38,412 nt of DNA from Pantanalinema sp. (GCA_036704125.1 DATNQI010000012.1:1-38412); one strand, 5' to 3'. Shown: positions 7,746-16,120, counted from the first letter of the stretch. Numbers and translations are program-made. Notes: generated from the sequence alone by a model not told the origin.

Positions 7746-8820
7746 GCGGAAGGGCCGCGCCTGGCCCGGCCTGATCGAGAGCTACCGGGACTTCCTGCCG
7801 GTCGGGCCCGAGACGCCCGTGGTGACCCTCAACGAGGGCTGGACGCCCCTGGTGCGGCTGGAGAACCTGGCCAGGGCCATCGGCCTGCCGGAGCTTCGCC
7901 TCTACGCCAAGCTGGAGGGGGCGAACCCGACCGGCTCCTTCAAGGACCGCGGCATGACCATGGCCGTCACCAAGGCAAAGGAGGCGGGCGCCGAGGCGCT
8001 GATCTGCGCCTCGACGGGCAACACCTCGGCGGCGATGGCGGCCTACGCCGCGCGCGCCGGCATGCGCTGCTACATGCTGGTGCCCGACGGCTACGTGGCC
8101 CTCGGCAAGCTCGCCCAGGGCATCCACTACGGGGCGCGCGTCATCCCCGTCAGGGGCAACTTCGACGCGGCGCTTTCCCTGGTGCGCGCCATCTCGGCGC
8201 GCCACCCGGTGACGCTGGTCAACAGCGTCAACCCCTTCCGGATCGAGGGCCAGAAGACCGCCGCCTTCGAGCTGTGCGACCAGCTGGGCGAGGCCCCCGA
8301 CATGCTCTCCATCCCGGTGGGCAACGCCGGCAACATCACGGCCTACTGGAAGGGGTTCAGGGAGTACCACGCTGCCGGCAGGGCCGCCTCGACTCCTCGC
8401 ATGCTGGGCTTCCAGGCCTCGGGGGCGGCGCCCATCGTCCGGGGGCGCCCCGTCGAGCACCCCGAGACCGTCGCGACCGCCATCCGCATCGGCAACCCCG
8501 CGAGCTGGCAGGGGGCCCTGGCGGCCGTCGCGGAATCGAGGGGCCTCGTCCGGGACGTGACCGACGACGAGATCCTCGAGGCCTACCGCATGCTCGGCCG
8601 CCTGGAGGGCGTCTTCTGCGAGCCGGCCTCGGCGGCCTCGGTGGCCGGCGTCGTCAAGCTCGCGCGCGAGGGCTTCTTCGCCGGCGACGAGCGCGTCGCG
8701 TGCGTGCTGACGGGCAACGGCCTCAAGGATCCGGACACGGCCATGCGCGGGATCGACCAGGCCCCCGTCGCGGTCGAGGCCGACGAGGAAGCGGTGCTCG
8801 CCGCAATGGGCTTTGTTTAG
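7735..8820 (+). CDS. thrC: Threonine synthase
   Basis: This pyridoxal-phosphate enzyme turns O-phosphohomoserine into threonine. The 361-residue product begins with the short-form threonine synthase pattern: ETPVVTLNEGWTPLVRL, then the PLP lysine motif NPTGSFKDRGMTMAV (Lys70), ASTGNTSAAMAAYAARAG, and the phosphate-binding PVGNAGNIT near residue 195-205. Near the end come FCEPASAASVAG and LTGNGLKDPD. ATG 7735 is preceded by GGAGGAGGA; an ATG two codons earlier is possible. It overlaps the hom stop by 11 bp. No thrB homoserine kinase lies next to it, so kinase activity must come from elsewhere in the genome. Confidence 0.95.
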   Translation: MDAERKGRAWPGLIESYRDFLPVGPETPVVTLNEGWTPLVRLENLARAIGLPELRLYAKLEGANPTGSFKDRGMTMAVTKAKEAGAEALICASTGNTSAAMAAYAARAGMRCYMLVPDGYVALGKLAQGIHYGARVIPVRGNFDAALSLVRAISARHPVTLVNSVNPFRIEGQKTAAFELCDQLGEAPDMLSIPVGNAGNITAYWKGFREYHAAGRAASTPRMLGFQASGAAPIVRGRPVEHPETVATAIRIGNPASWQGALAAVAESRGLVRDVTDDEILEAYRMLGRLEGVFCEPASAASVAGVVKLAREGFFAGDERVACVLTGNGLKDPDTAMRGIDQAPVAVEADEEAVLAAMGFV

Positions 8821-8851
8821 CTTCGATTAAGTCCGTTTAGTTTGGATTAAG
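8815..8851 (+). repeat. Two 17-bp near-identical direct repeats with a 20-bp period
   Basis: GTTTAGCTTCGATTAAG (8815-8831) and GTTTAGTTTGGATTAAG (8835-8851) differ at two positions and are three bases apart. The first overlaps the thrC stop codon. They lie at the head of an AT-rich 153-bp gap before the subtilase gene. A pair of half-sites for a regulator is one possibility; no regulator is identified. Confidence 0.55.
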
Positions 8852-8877
8852 ACTCGGCAAAATCTTGCTTGGTTTCC

Positions 8878-8907
8878 TTGTGGCGGCTTTCGCGCCGGTG
8901 TTATGGT
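8878..8907 (+). promoter_or_regulatory. Weak promoter candidate for the subtilase gene
   Basis: TTGTGG (8878-8883), an 18-bp spacer and TATGGT (8902-8907) form the best pair seen in the AT-rich gap before 8974. The match is modest and other TA-rich stretches nearby (around 8925-8940) could serve instead. Confidence 0.25.
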
Positions 8908-8973
8908 TTAAATCCTGATTATTAGACCGTTATCGATCGTCAATGATGCCGCTCGATCCCCGAGGAGGACCTC

Positions 8974-10215
8974 ATGGCCAAGCCCCTTCACTCTCTGACG
9001 ACCGCCGCGGTCATGGCGGCGGCCGTGAGCGTGCTCGGCTGCGCCGGGGTGGGGCCGGTCCCGACCGGCGACGCCGCGGGTGCGGGCAAGGCCGTGGTGT
9101 TCGGTGTCGACGGCGAGGCCCAGCTGCTCGTGAAGCCCAGGGAGGGTCGGGCCTTCCGCTCGCCCGTGGGACGCTCGCTCGGGGACATCGAGGATCTGGG
9201 GGTCCAGCTGTACTCGGTCCCGGCGAACCAGCTCGCAAAGACCCTCGCGACCTTGCAGGCCAACCCGGACGTCGAGTACGCCGAGCCCTCGTACCGGGTG
9301 AAGGCCTTCGATCTTCCCTCGCGCGACGAGGGGGTCCCTAACGATTCCCTCTACGCCCAGCAGTACGCCCCCCAGGTCGTGCAGGCCCCGCAGGCCTGGC
9401 GCACCAGCAAGGGGAGCGGCATGGTCATCGCCGTGCTGGACACGGGCCTCGACACCACCCACCCCGAGTTCGCGGGCCGGGTGGTCGAGGGCTTCAACGC
9501 CATCACGCGCAAGAGCGACGTCAAGGACGATCACGGCCACGGGACGCACTGCGCCGGGGTCGCGGCCGCCGCGGTCAACAACGGCCAGGGCATGGCGGGC
9601 ATCGCCCCGGAAGCCAAGATCATGCCCATCAAGGTCCTCGCCGCCGACGGGGCGGGATCCGACGCCTACGTGGCGCGGGGGATCTCGTGGGCCGTCAAGC
9701 ACGGCGCCGACGTGATCAGCCTCAGCCTCGGCGGCCCCGGCGAGAACAAGACCCTTGCCGCCGCGGTCACGGCCGCTCTCAGGAAGGGCGTGCCGGTGAT
9801 CTCCGCCATGGGCAACGACGGCAGTGGCGAGAAGGCCTTCCCCGCGGCCTATCCCGGCGTGATCGCGGTCGGGGCCACCAACGCCAAGGATCAGGCGGCG
9901 GACTTCTCCCAGCACGGCGACTGGATCTCGGTGGCGGCCCCCGGCGTCCAGATCCTCTCGACCTTCCCGACCTACAGGGTCACCCTCAACGAGTACGGCT
10001 TCGGGCTCAACTACGCGGTCCTCGACGGGACCTCGATGGCGACGCCGGCGGTGGCGGGCCTGGCTGCTCTCATGCGCGCGCGCTTCGGGAAGTCGATGAC
10101 CCCCGAAAAGCTCAAGGCGAAGCTGGAGGGGGCGGCGGACAAGGTGGGGGGCCTGTCGGCCTTCGACCCTCACTTCGGCAACGGGCGCGTGAACGCGGCG
10201 CGTGCCCTGCAGTAG
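8974..10215 (+). CDS. Subtilisin-like serine protease (S8 family), predicted lipoprotein
   Basis: The 413-residue protein starts with a lipoprotein signal: hydrophobic AAVMAAAVSV then lipobox LGCA (Cys about residue 23). An inhibitor-like propeptide follows (about 45-115, with NPDVEYAEPSYRV, as in fervidolysin-type proteases). The S8 catalytic domain follows, with Asp156 in VIAVLDTGLD, His189 in GHGTHCAGV, oxyanion Asn281 in SAMGNDGSG and Ser354 in DGTSMATPAVAGLAAL. All catalytic residues are present, so it should be an active endopeptidase at the cell envelope, probably maturing by removing its own propeptide. ATG 8974 follows GAGGAGG. It may be monocistronic: the next gene has its own promoter. 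Confidence 0.95.
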   Translation: MAKPLHSLTTAAVMAAAVSVLGCAGVGPVPTGDAAGAGKAVVFGVDGEAQLLVKPREGRAFRSPVGRSLGDIEDLGVQLYSVPANQLAKTLATLQANPDVEYAEPSYRVKAFDLPSRDEGVPNDSLYAQQYAPQVVQAPQAWRTSKGSGMVIAVLDTGLDTTHPEFAGRVVEGFNAITRKSDVKDDHGHGTHCAGVAAAAVNNGQGMAGIAPEAKIMPIKVLAADGAGSDAYVARGISWAVKHGADVISLSLGGPGENKTLAAAVTAALRKGVPVISAMGNDGSGEKAFPAAYPGVIAVGATNAKDQAADFSQHGDWISVAAPGVQILSTFPTYRVTLNEYGFGLNYAVLDGTSMATPAVAGLAALMRARFGKSMTPEKLKAKLEGAADKVGGLSAFDPHFGNGRVNAARALQ

Positions 10216-10240
10216 CGGCTCGACGGGCGCGGCGTGCTGT

Positions 10241-10268
10241 TTGAACGCCAGCCTATCGGGTATACTAT
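10241..10268 (+). promoter_or_regulatory. Candidate promoter of the phnDCE operon
   Basis: TTGAAC at 10241-10246 is followed by TATACTAT at 10261-10268. Taking TACTAT as the -10 gives a 16-bp spacer; taking TATACT gives 14 bp. It lies just after the subtilase stop and about 50 bp before the TTG start of phnD. Confidence 0.5.
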
Positions 10269-10314
10269 TGCTGCCCTTTCCCCGGCGATTCACCTGCCGC
10301 AGAGGAGGCTTCGT

Positions 10315-11220
10315 TTGACTTTCCCGCTCCGTCCGCTGCTGGGTCTCGGCATGGCGCTGGCTGCAGCGATCGCCCTGGTTGCGCACCCCCAACCGGCCGA
10401 GGCGTACAAGCCCCGCGTCCTGCGGATGGGCTTCGTCCCTTCCGAGAACGTCCAGGAAGTCATGCGCAACGCGCAGCCCATCGTGGCCATGATGCGCAAG
10501 GAGCTCGGCATGGACGTGGTCCCCTTCGTGGCGACCGACTACACCGGGGTCATCGAGGCCATGCGGGCCAAGCGCCTGGACGTGGCCTTCTTCGCCCCCG
10601 GCGCCTACGTGCTCGCCGAGCGCCAGGCCAAGGCCAAGGTGATCCTCAAGGTCGTGCGGGGCGGCAAGGACGTCTTCTACACGGCGATCATCACCCACAA
10701 GGCCACGGGCATCAAGTCCATCAAGGACCTCAAGGGCAAGACCTTCGCCTTCGTGGACCCGGCCTCGCTGTCGGGCTCGCTCTACCCCAAGGTCATGCTC
10801 CTCGACGAGGGCCTCAACCCCGAGCGCGACTTCAAGCGGGTGGTCTACGCGGGCGGCCACGACGCGACGGTGCTCGCCGTCCTCAGGCGCCAGGTGGACG
10901 CCGGGGCGACCTTCGCCAACGACACCACCGGCCATCACGGCGCCTGGGACGAGTTCCTCAAGGATCCCAAGCAGCGCGAGCAGATCCAGGTGGTGGCTTA
11001 CTCGCGACCGGTGCCCGCCGACAACATCGCGGTGGCCGCCGATCTCGACCCCGAGTGGGTGGCGCGCATCCGCGCGGCCATGCTCAAGATCAGCGCCTCG
11101 CCTCAGGGGCGAGCGCAGCTCAAGAAGATCTACCACATCGACGGCTTCAAGGCCGCCACGCCGGCCGAGTACGCCCCGGTACGCGAGGTGTTCGACCGCG
11201 TGGGGTTCAAGAGTCGGTAG
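10315..11220 (+). CDS. phnD: PhnD-type phosphonate/phosphite/phosphate substrate-binding protein
   Basis: The 301-residue periplasmic binding protein has a signal peptide (about 1-28, LLGLGMALAAAIALV ending AEA). It then follows the PhnD family: LRMGFVPSENVQ, VPFVATDYTGVIEAMRAKRL, DVAFFAPGAYVLA, IKDLKGKTFAFVDPASLSG and VDAGATFANDT. The ligand is most likely a phosphonate, phosphite or related oxyanion; the exact one cannot be read. TTG 10315 lies seven bases after AGAGGAGG and gives a clean signal peptide. The in-frame start at 10234 would overlap the promoter and add an unlikely extension. It leads a phnD-phnC-phnE operon with an 18-bp gap to phnC. Confidence 0.9.
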   Translation: MTFPLRPLLGLGMALAAAIALVAHPQPAEAYKPRVLRMGFVPSENVQEVMRNAQPIVAMMRKELGMDVVPFVATDYTGVIEAMRAKRLDVAFFAPGAYVLAERQAKAKVILKVVRGGKDVFYTAIITHKATGIKSIKDLKGKTFAFVDPASLSGSLYPKVMLLDEGLNPERDFKRVVYAGGHDATVLAVLRRQVDAGATFANDTTGHHGAWDEFLKDPKQREQIQVVAYSRPVPADNIAVAADLDPEWVARIRAAMLKISASPQGRAQLKKIYHIDGFKAATPAEYAPVREVFDRVGFKSR

Positions 11221-11238
11221 AAAGCCAGGAACCAAAGC

Positions 11239-12036
11239 GTGGACCACTTCCTCCAAGTCCAGGGGCTCAAGAAGGCCTACTCCAACGGCCCCACCGTCCT
11301 CCACGACGTGAGCTTGACCTTCAAGCCCGGCGAATTCTCGGTGATTCTCGGCCTCTCGGGGGCGGGGAAATCGACCTTCCTGCGCTGCCTCAACCGCCTG
11401 ATCGAGCCCACCGAGGGCCGGATCCTCATCCCGCGCGACCTCATCTCGCCCGACGGCACCGGCGAGCTCGACCTGGCCCGCGCCAGCTCCCACGAGCTTC
11501 GCCTCTGGCGCCGCAAGGTCGGGATGATCTTCCAGCACTTCAACCTGATCAAGCGCCTGTCGGTGATCGACAACGTGCTCGCGGGCAGCCTCGGCTACGC
11601 CGGGGTGCTGCCCGGCATGCTGCGCCTCTTCTCGAGCGCCGAGCGCGATCGCGCCCTCTACAACCTCGAGCGCGTCGGCCTGCTCGACCATGCCTACAAG
11701 CGCGCGGACGCCCTCTCGGGCGGCCAGCAGCAGCGGGTGGCGATCGCTCGCGCCCTGATGCAGCGCCCCACCGTGATCCTGGCCGACGAGCCCGTCGCCT
11801 CCTTGGACCCCAAGCTCGCCAGGCAGATCCTCGACATCCTCAAGCGCGTGGCGGCCGAGGACGGGCTCACGGTCATGGTGAGCCTGCACGTGCTCGAGCT
11901 GGCGCGGGCCTACGGCGACCGGATGATCGGCTTCCACGGCGGCCGGGTGATCTTCGACGGAGCCCCCGACCAGCTGGACGACAAGGCGGTCCAGCAGATC
12001 TACAGCCGCGGCACTGCCCAGCTCCAACCCGTGTGA
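11239..12036 (+). CDS. phnC: PhnC-type ABC transporter ATPase
   Basis: The 265-residue nucleotide-binding subunit powers the importer. Walker A is GLSGAGKST near residue 38, the Q-loop is [19 protein letters not shown], the ABC signature is [17 protein letters not shown] near 155, Walker B is [13 protein letters not shown], and the H-loop His lies in VSLHVLEL. Family traits of PhnC include [12 protein letters not shown] and the long insert before the Q-loop ([20 protein letters not shown]). GTG 11239 has an AGGA site eight bases upstream. It is packed between phnD and phnE, four bases from the latter. Confidence 0.95.
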   Translation: MDHFLQVQGLKKAYSNGPTVLHDVSLTFKPGEFSVILGLSGAGKSTFLRCLNRLIEPTEGRILIPRDLISPDGTGELDLARASSHELRLWRRKVGMIFQHFNLIKRLSVIDNVLAGSLGYAGVLPGMLRLFSSAERDRALYNLERVGLLDHAYKRADALSGGQQQRVAIARALMQRPTVILADEPVASLDPKLARQILDILKRVAAEDGLTVMVSLHVLELARAYGDRMIGFHGGRVIFDGAPDQLDDKAVQQIYSRGTAQLQPV

Positions 12037-12040
12037 GGCC

Positions 12041-12988
12041 ATGATGCGCTCCTATACCAAGCCCCTGGATCCCCTCAAGCCCCACGTCCCCACCCGGTTC
12101 CCCGAGCGCCCCAGGCGCGCCAGGACGCCGTGGGCCCTCGGCGCCCTCATGGTCCTCTTGCTGGTCTGGGCCTTCGCCGGGGTGCAGTTCAACCTCAAGG
12201 AGCTCGTCGAGGGCACGCCCAAGATGGTGGAGTGGGTCCAGCAGAGCCTGCCGCCCGACCTCTCGACCATCACCGACCCCGGGCGCTACGCCCTGCCGAG
12301 CGAGGTCACGCCCGCGCAGCTCCTGGCGCCCTCGGTCCTGACGCCCGAGCAGGCCGAGATCAAGGACCGCTGGTGGGCCAACACCTTCCCCCAGACGGTG
12401 CTCGGGGCGACCATCCAGACCATCCAGATGGCCTTCGCGGGGACCTTCCTGGCGGTGCTCTTCGCCTTCCCCCTCTGCTTCCTGGCGGCGCGCAACACCA
12501 GCCCGCACCCCTACGTCTATCACGCGGTCAAGCTCGCCGTGAACTTCCTGCGGACCATCCCCGACTTCGCCGTCGGCCTGGTGCTCATCACGGCCATCGG
12601 CCTGGGGCCCTTCACCGGCACCATGGCCCTGGCCTTCCACACGGCGACGGTGCTGATCAAGCTCTTCGCCGAGGAGGTGGAGAACATCGACGGCGGCGTG
12701 GTGGAGGCGATCCAGGCCACCGGGGCGCGCTACGTGCAGGTGCTCGCCTTCGCGGTGGTGCCCCAGGTGATGCCCGGCTTCATCTCGTCGGTGCTCTACC
12801 GCTTCGAGACCAACATCCGCGCGGCCGCGGTGCTGGGCCTCATCGGCGCGGGCGGCATCGGCTTCATCATGAAGAGCGACTTCAGCCTCTTCCAGTACCC
12901 GCAGGCGGCGACCACGGTCCTGGTCCTGATCGTGCTGGTCATGCTGGTGGACTACACCTCGGCGCGCCTGCGCAAGATCGTGATCTAG
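12041..12988 (+). CDS. phnE: PhnE-type ABC transporter permease
   Basis: The 315-residue inner-membrane protein has a basic cytoplasmic amino end, one membrane segment (about 28-48), a periplasmic loop to about 120, then a five-helix permease domain. Signature pieces are FPQTVLGATIQTIQMAFAGT, NFLRTIPDFAVGLVL, the EAA-loop-like VVEAIQATGARYVQVLAFAV and RFETNIRAAAVLGLIGAGGI, all typical of PhnE (TIGR01097). ATG 12041 is immediately followed by a second ATG at 12044, and either could be used. No carbon-phosphorus lyase, phosphonatase or phosphite dehydrogenase gene is present in this window, so the fate of the imported substrate is unknown. Confidence 0.93.
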   Translation: MMRSYTKPLDPLKPHVPTRFPERPRRARTPWALGALMVLLLVWAFAGVQFNLKELVEGTPKMVEWVQQSLPPDLSTITDPGRYALPSEVTPAQLLAPSVLTPEQAEIKDRWWANTFPQTVLGATIQTIQMAFAGTFLAVLFAFPLCFLAARNTSPHPYVYHAVKLAVNFLRTIPDFAVGLVLITAIGLGPFTGTMALAFHTATVLIKLFAEEVENIDGGVVEAIQATGARYVQVLAFAVVPQVMPGFISSVLYRFETNIRAAAVLGLIGAGGIGFIMKSDFSLFQYPQAATTVLVLIVLVMLVDYTSARLRKIVI

Positions 12989-12989
12989 C

Positions 12990-13772
12990 TTGAAGCCGGC
13001 TCCTTTAGCTCGCTCGGTTCTCTGGCTCGTCCCCGTCACGCTGATCGCCTTCTTCGCGACCGCCGTGCTGTGGGGGATCGTGGGCCCCCTCTTCATCCCC
13101 GCCCTGCGGGGCAACGAGCGGCTCATCTCCCTGACCGGCTTCTTCCCGATCGAGCTGGTCGGGGTGCTGGGGCCCGCGCTGCTTGCATGCAAGCTGGGCA
13201 AGGTCGATCTCCGGGGGGCCTTCCCCTTTCGCCCGGTGGCGTGGTGGCGCGTCTTGCTCGTCGTGGGGGCCACCTTCGGGCTCGCGCTCGTCATCACCTA
13301 CATGCAGGGCTGGTTCGCCCAGGCGACTGGCCTGCCGTACCCCGAGGACGTCACCGACCTGATCCGGGCCCACACGCCCGCTCAGTGGGTGTTCATGCTG
13401 GTGGCCGTGGCCTTCGTGCCCGCCTTCGCCGAGGAGATGGTCACGCGGGGCTACATCCAGTCGGCCCTGGTGCCGCGGCTGGGCCTCGGCTGGGGGATCC
13501 TGCTGACGGCTGGGATCTTCGCCCTCATGCACTTCCTGCCCGCGGGCATCCCGACCTACGTGATCCTCGGCATCTGGCTGTCGTGGGTGCGGCATCGCAC
13601 GGGCTCGATGGTGGGCACCGTCGCCGCCCACGCCACCAACAATACCCTTGCGCTCTTGCAGGCGAACCTGGTCCCCGAGGCCTACTGGGCGGCGAACATC
13701 GCCTGGGTGCTACCGGTGGGCGTGCTGGTGTTCGGGGGCCTAGGGTACCTGGCCTTAAGGAACTTGGATTAG
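12990..13772 (+). CDS. CPBP-family intramembrane metalloprotease (CAAX/Abi type)
   Basis: The 260-residue polytopic membrane protein carries the three conserved CPBP motifs in order. These are the Glu-Glu motif in FAEEMVTRGYIQSALVPRLG (about 147-166), the His in FALMHFLPAG (about 177), and HATNNTLALLQ (about 212). These residues make up the presumed glutamate/histidine active site of Rce1-like proteases. The substrate is unknown; bacterial relatives act in bacteriocin immunity, signalling or protein secretion. TTG 12990 starts one base after the phnE stop without an obvious ribosome-binding site, so it may be translationally coupled, although a link with phosphonate uptake is not expected. 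A long GC palindrome follows its stop. Confidence 0.88.
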   Translation: MKPAPLARSVLWLVPVTLIAFFATAVLWGIVGPLFIPALRGNERLISLTGFFPIELVGVLGPALLACKLGKVDLRGAFPFRPVAWWRVLLVVGATFGLALVITYMQGWFAQATGLPYPEDVTDLIRAHTPAQWVFMLVAVAFVPAFAEEMVTRGYIQSALVPRLGLGWGILLTAGIFALMHFLPAGIPTYVILGIWLSWVRHRTGSMVGTVAAHATNNTLALLQANLVPEAYWAANIAWVLPVGVLVFGGLGYLALRNLD

Positions 13773-13774
13773 AT

Positions 13775-13823
13775 CCCCCCACCCCTCCCCCGCCCCCGGT
13801 GGGGCGGGGCTGGGGGTGGGGGG
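13775..13823 (+). repeat. GC palindrome with a G-quadruplex-capable right arm (copy 1)
   Basis: A left arm CCCCCCACCCC and following C-runs pair with a right arm of G-runs to form a stem of about 22 bp with a bulge. The + strand right arm has four G-runs of four or more separated by one or two bases. It lies between convergent genes, two bases after the CPBP stop. A second, shorter copy is at 38351-38387, so this is a dispersed intergenic element. It may terminate transcription although no T-run follows. Confidence 0.75.
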
Positions 13824-13857
13824 ATACAAGCAAGTTCCTCCGACTCAGCCGCGGGCG

Positions 13858-14409
13858 CTATTGTTCGGCCTGCGGCTGGATCGCGGGCTTCGGGAAGGGC
13901 AGGGTCGCGCTGTCCTTGGCCACGGCGATGACCAGGAGCGGCACCTCGGCCGGGATCATCAGCGCCTGCACCATGTGCGTCCCCATCTTGCGCGGGGCCG
14001 GGGTGTTGTCCATGGCCGCGACCATGTGCTCGCGGATCGCGGCATGGTACTTGGCGGGGATGCCCGACTGCACCAGGAAGCTGTCCAGCAGCTCGCGCTC
14101 CGCCTTGAGCACCTCCGGGTCGCCGACCACGGGGATCGCGAAGATCTCGCTTTCGATCTTGCCGCCCTTCACCACCAGCATGACCTGGCATGCCTTCTTG
14201 TAGGTGCTGGTGGCGCGGTAGGTGACGCCGCTCAGCGCCTTGTTCTTGAGCGTGAAGGGCTCCAGGAAGGCGACCTGGCCGCCGGTCACCATGGGGCCCG
14301 CCTCGAAGTTCTCCACCGTGTCTCCGACGCGGGCGTCGGCCCCGCCCGCACCCAGCAGTCCCAGCGTCAACGCGAGTGCCGCCAAGATTCCCCGATGTCG
14401 CCATGCCAT
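13858..14409 (-). CDS. Exported protein of unknown function
   Basis: The 183-residue protein has a basic amino end and a hydrophobic segment (AALALTLGLLGAGG) with probable cleavage after ADA, so it should be exported. The rest is soluble, with an Ala/Val-rich core. Around residues 90-100 it carries PVVGDPEVLKAERELLDSF, and near the end MVQALMIPAEVPLLVIAVAKD. No family was recognised. The start is ATG at 14409, with GGAGGT just upstream on the minus strand; a longer frame to 14493 lacks support. It ends in a short Pro/Gln-rich tail (IQPQAEQ). It converges on the CPBP gene across the GC palindrome. Confidence 0.7.
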   Translation of the reverse strand: MAWRHRGILAALALTLGLLGAGGADARVGDTVENFEAGPMVTGGQVAFLEPFTLKNKALSGVTYRATSTYKKACQVMLVVKGGKIESEIFAIPVVGDPEVLKAERELLDSFLVQSGIPAKYHAAIREHMVAAMDNTPAPRKMGTHMVQALMIPAEVPLLVIAVAKDSATLPFPKPAIQPQAEQ

Positions 14410-14513
14410 GAGCCACCTCCCCGTATGAGGGTGAGCCTCCTGCTCCCGGAGGAGCGTGGCGCTTATGGTAGTGCAGGCCGTTCGCGCGCGCATCGCATGC
14501 TCTATCGCTGCGG

Positions 14514-14519
14514 TATACT
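14514..14519 (+). promoter_or_regulatory. Probable -10 box before the 14561 lipoprotein gene
   Basis: TATACT is preceded by CGG, much like the box at 10261. No clear -35 is seen. It would start a transcript about 35 bp before TTG 14561 and could drive the lipoprotein gene, miaA and dapF together. Confidence 0.4.
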
Positions 14520-14560
14520 GGGATCACCCGTCGGCGCGACCATCCACAAAGGAGATCTCG

Positions 14561-15211
14561 TTGCCCCGCCTTATCCGTCTAGCCGTGGCCCTGGCCCTCC
14601 TGGCGGCGCTCGCGACCGCCTGCGCCCCCGGGTTCCGCATCATGGATCGCTCGCGTGACGCCTCCTTCCCCGGCTCGCGCGGCGATGCCGCGCGCTACGA
14701 GGCGCAGCGCGCCGAGTGGACCCGGACCGAGGCCCTGGGGGTGCGCAGCGAGGCGACGGTGACCATGCTCGATCCGTCGCTCGGGGCCCACTGGCTCGCG
14801 GCGCAGGCCGGCAAGGAGGGGCGCGAGGTCGCGGACGCCTTCGATCAGGGGCTGTGGGAGGGCCTGTACGGGCCGCGCGGCGATCGCCTCCCCTTCGAGG
14901 TCTCCTGGCGCTTCGACAAGCTCTATCAGCCGCAGCGCGTCACCAACCCGAAGGTGGGCTGGACCTTCACCCTCCTGGACGACCACGGCCGCTCTTGGGG
15001 GCCCCTCTTCCTGGGCGACGTCCAGCAGGGCTTCGACGCGGACGCCTGGACCGGCTCGTTCCGGGTCTGGTTCCCCACCAAGGACACGCTCAAGGGGCCT
15101 CTCTTCGATGGCCGGACCCGCTCGCTCACCCTGAGGATCGGCGGAGCACCCGGCGTGGCTGATTTCGTCTGGAAGTTCCGGCCCGAGGTCGGGGCCCCGG
15201 CCGAGGACTGA
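14561..15211 (+). CDS. Predicted lipoprotein of unknown function
   Basis: The 216-residue product has a lipoprotein signal: PRLIRLAVALALLAALA followed by a lipobox ending at Cys about residue 21 (ATAC). The mature part is predicted globular and rich in aromatic residues, with WLAAQAGKEGREVADAF, LPFEVSWRFDKLYQPQRV, WTFTLLDDHGRSWGP and a C-terminal FVWKFRPEVG, suggesting a beta-rich fold. No family was recognised. TTG 14561 has AAAGGAGA eight bases upstream and gives a clean signal sequence; the longer frame from 14456 runs through the promoter. It is followed after three bases by miaA, so it probably shares an mRNA with it. Confidence 0.75.
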   Translation: MPRLIRLAVALALLAALATACAPGFRIMDRSRDASFPGSRGDAARYEAQRAEWTRTEALGVRSEATVTMLDPSLGAHWLAAQAGKEGREVADAFDQGLWEGLYGPRGDRLPFEVSWRFDKLYQPQRVTNPKVGWTFTLLDDHGRSWGPLFLGDVQQGFDADAWTGSFRVWFPTKDTLKGPLFDGRTRSLTLRIGGAPGVADFVWKFRPEVGAPAED

Positions 15212-15214
15212 GCC

Positions 15215-16120
15215 GTGGCACGCCCTCCCCTCCTCGTCCTGGCCGGAGCGACGGCCAGCGGCAAGAGCCGGCTTGCGCTCGCGCTGGCCGAGGCCTTCGA
15301 CGGGGTGATCGTCGCCGCCGACAGCCGCACCGTCTACCGCGACTTCGACATCGGGACGGCCAAGCCGACCGCCGAGGAGCGCGCGCGGGTGCCGCACCGC
15401 CTGATCGACGTGGCGGATCCGACCGACACCTACACCGTGGCGCGCTACAAGGCGGCGGCGATCGAGGCGATCGCCGAGGTCCACGCCGCGGGCAAGCTCC
15501 CCATGCTGGTGGGCGGCACGGGCTTCTACATCCGGGGCCTGATAGGCGGCCTGGTCATCCCCGAGGTGCCCCCCCAGCCCGAGCTGCGCGCCGAATTCGA
15601 GGCCCTCGTGGATCCGCACGCCCGCCTTGCCGAGGTGGACCCCGTCACGGCGGCGCGGCTGCACCCCAACGATCGGATGCGGGTCATCCGCGCCCTGGAG
15701 GTGCACGCGGTGCTGGGCAGGCCGCTATCTGAGGCCGCGACCAAGGCTCAGTCGCCCTACGACGCGCTGTACCTGGCGCTCGGGATGGAACGCGAGCGCC
15801 TCTACGACAGGATCAACCAGCGCACCCACCAGATGATGGAGCAGGGGCTGGTCGAGGAGGTCGAATACCTGGTGGGGCGCTACGGGGCCGACCTGCCGCT
15901 CTTGCAGACCCTGGGCTACGCCGAGACCCTGGACCTGCTTTCGGGGCGTGCGACCAGGGACGAGGCGATCGCGGCCATCCAGCAGCACACCCGGAACTAC
16001 GCCAAGCGCCAGCTCACATGGTTCCGCCGCGAGGAGGGGGTGCGCTGGCTCGACGGGGACCGGCCGGAAGGCCTGTTTGACGAGGCGGCGGGACGGGTCG
16101 AGGAGTGGCGGGCGTCATGA
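15215..16120 (+). CDS. miaA: tRNA dimethylallyltransferase (MiaA)
   Basis: MiaA adds a dimethylallyl group to adenosine 37 of tRNAs reading codons that start with U. The 301-residue length is usual. Motifs are the P-loop GATASGKS (residues 11-18), AADSRTVYRDFDIGTAKPT, PHRLIDVADPTDTYTVARY, VGGTGFYIRGL, NDRMRVIRALEVH, QTLGYAE, and QQHTRNYAKRQLTWFRRE, all in the standard order. GTG 15215 is the only sensible start, with the P-loop strand beginning at once and GAGG upstream. It overlaps dapF by four bases (ATGA), so the two are coupled. Confidence 0.96.
   Translation: MARPPLLVLAGATASGKSRLALALAEAFDGVIVAADSRTVYRDFDIGTAKPTAEERARVPHRLIDVADPTDTYTVARYKAAAIEAIAEVHAAGKLPMLVGGTGFYIRGLIGGLVIPEVPPQPELRAEFEALVDPHARLAEVDPVTAARLHPNDRMRVIRALEVHAVLGRPLSEAATKAQSPYDALYLALGMERERLYDRINQRTHQMMEQGLVEEVEYLVGRYGADLPLLQTLGYAETLDLLSGRATRDEAIAAIQQHTRNYAKRQLTWFRREEGVRWLDGDRPEGLFDEAAGRVEEWRAS

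Noticed and set aside
8908-12042. 1044-codon open frame on the minus strand
   Set aside because: It lies opposite the subtilase, phnD and phnC, all of which have clear catalytic or binding motifs. Frames of this length on the other strand are expected when codons end in G or C. Its predicted product is a His/Asp/Gly/Leu-rich string with no domain.
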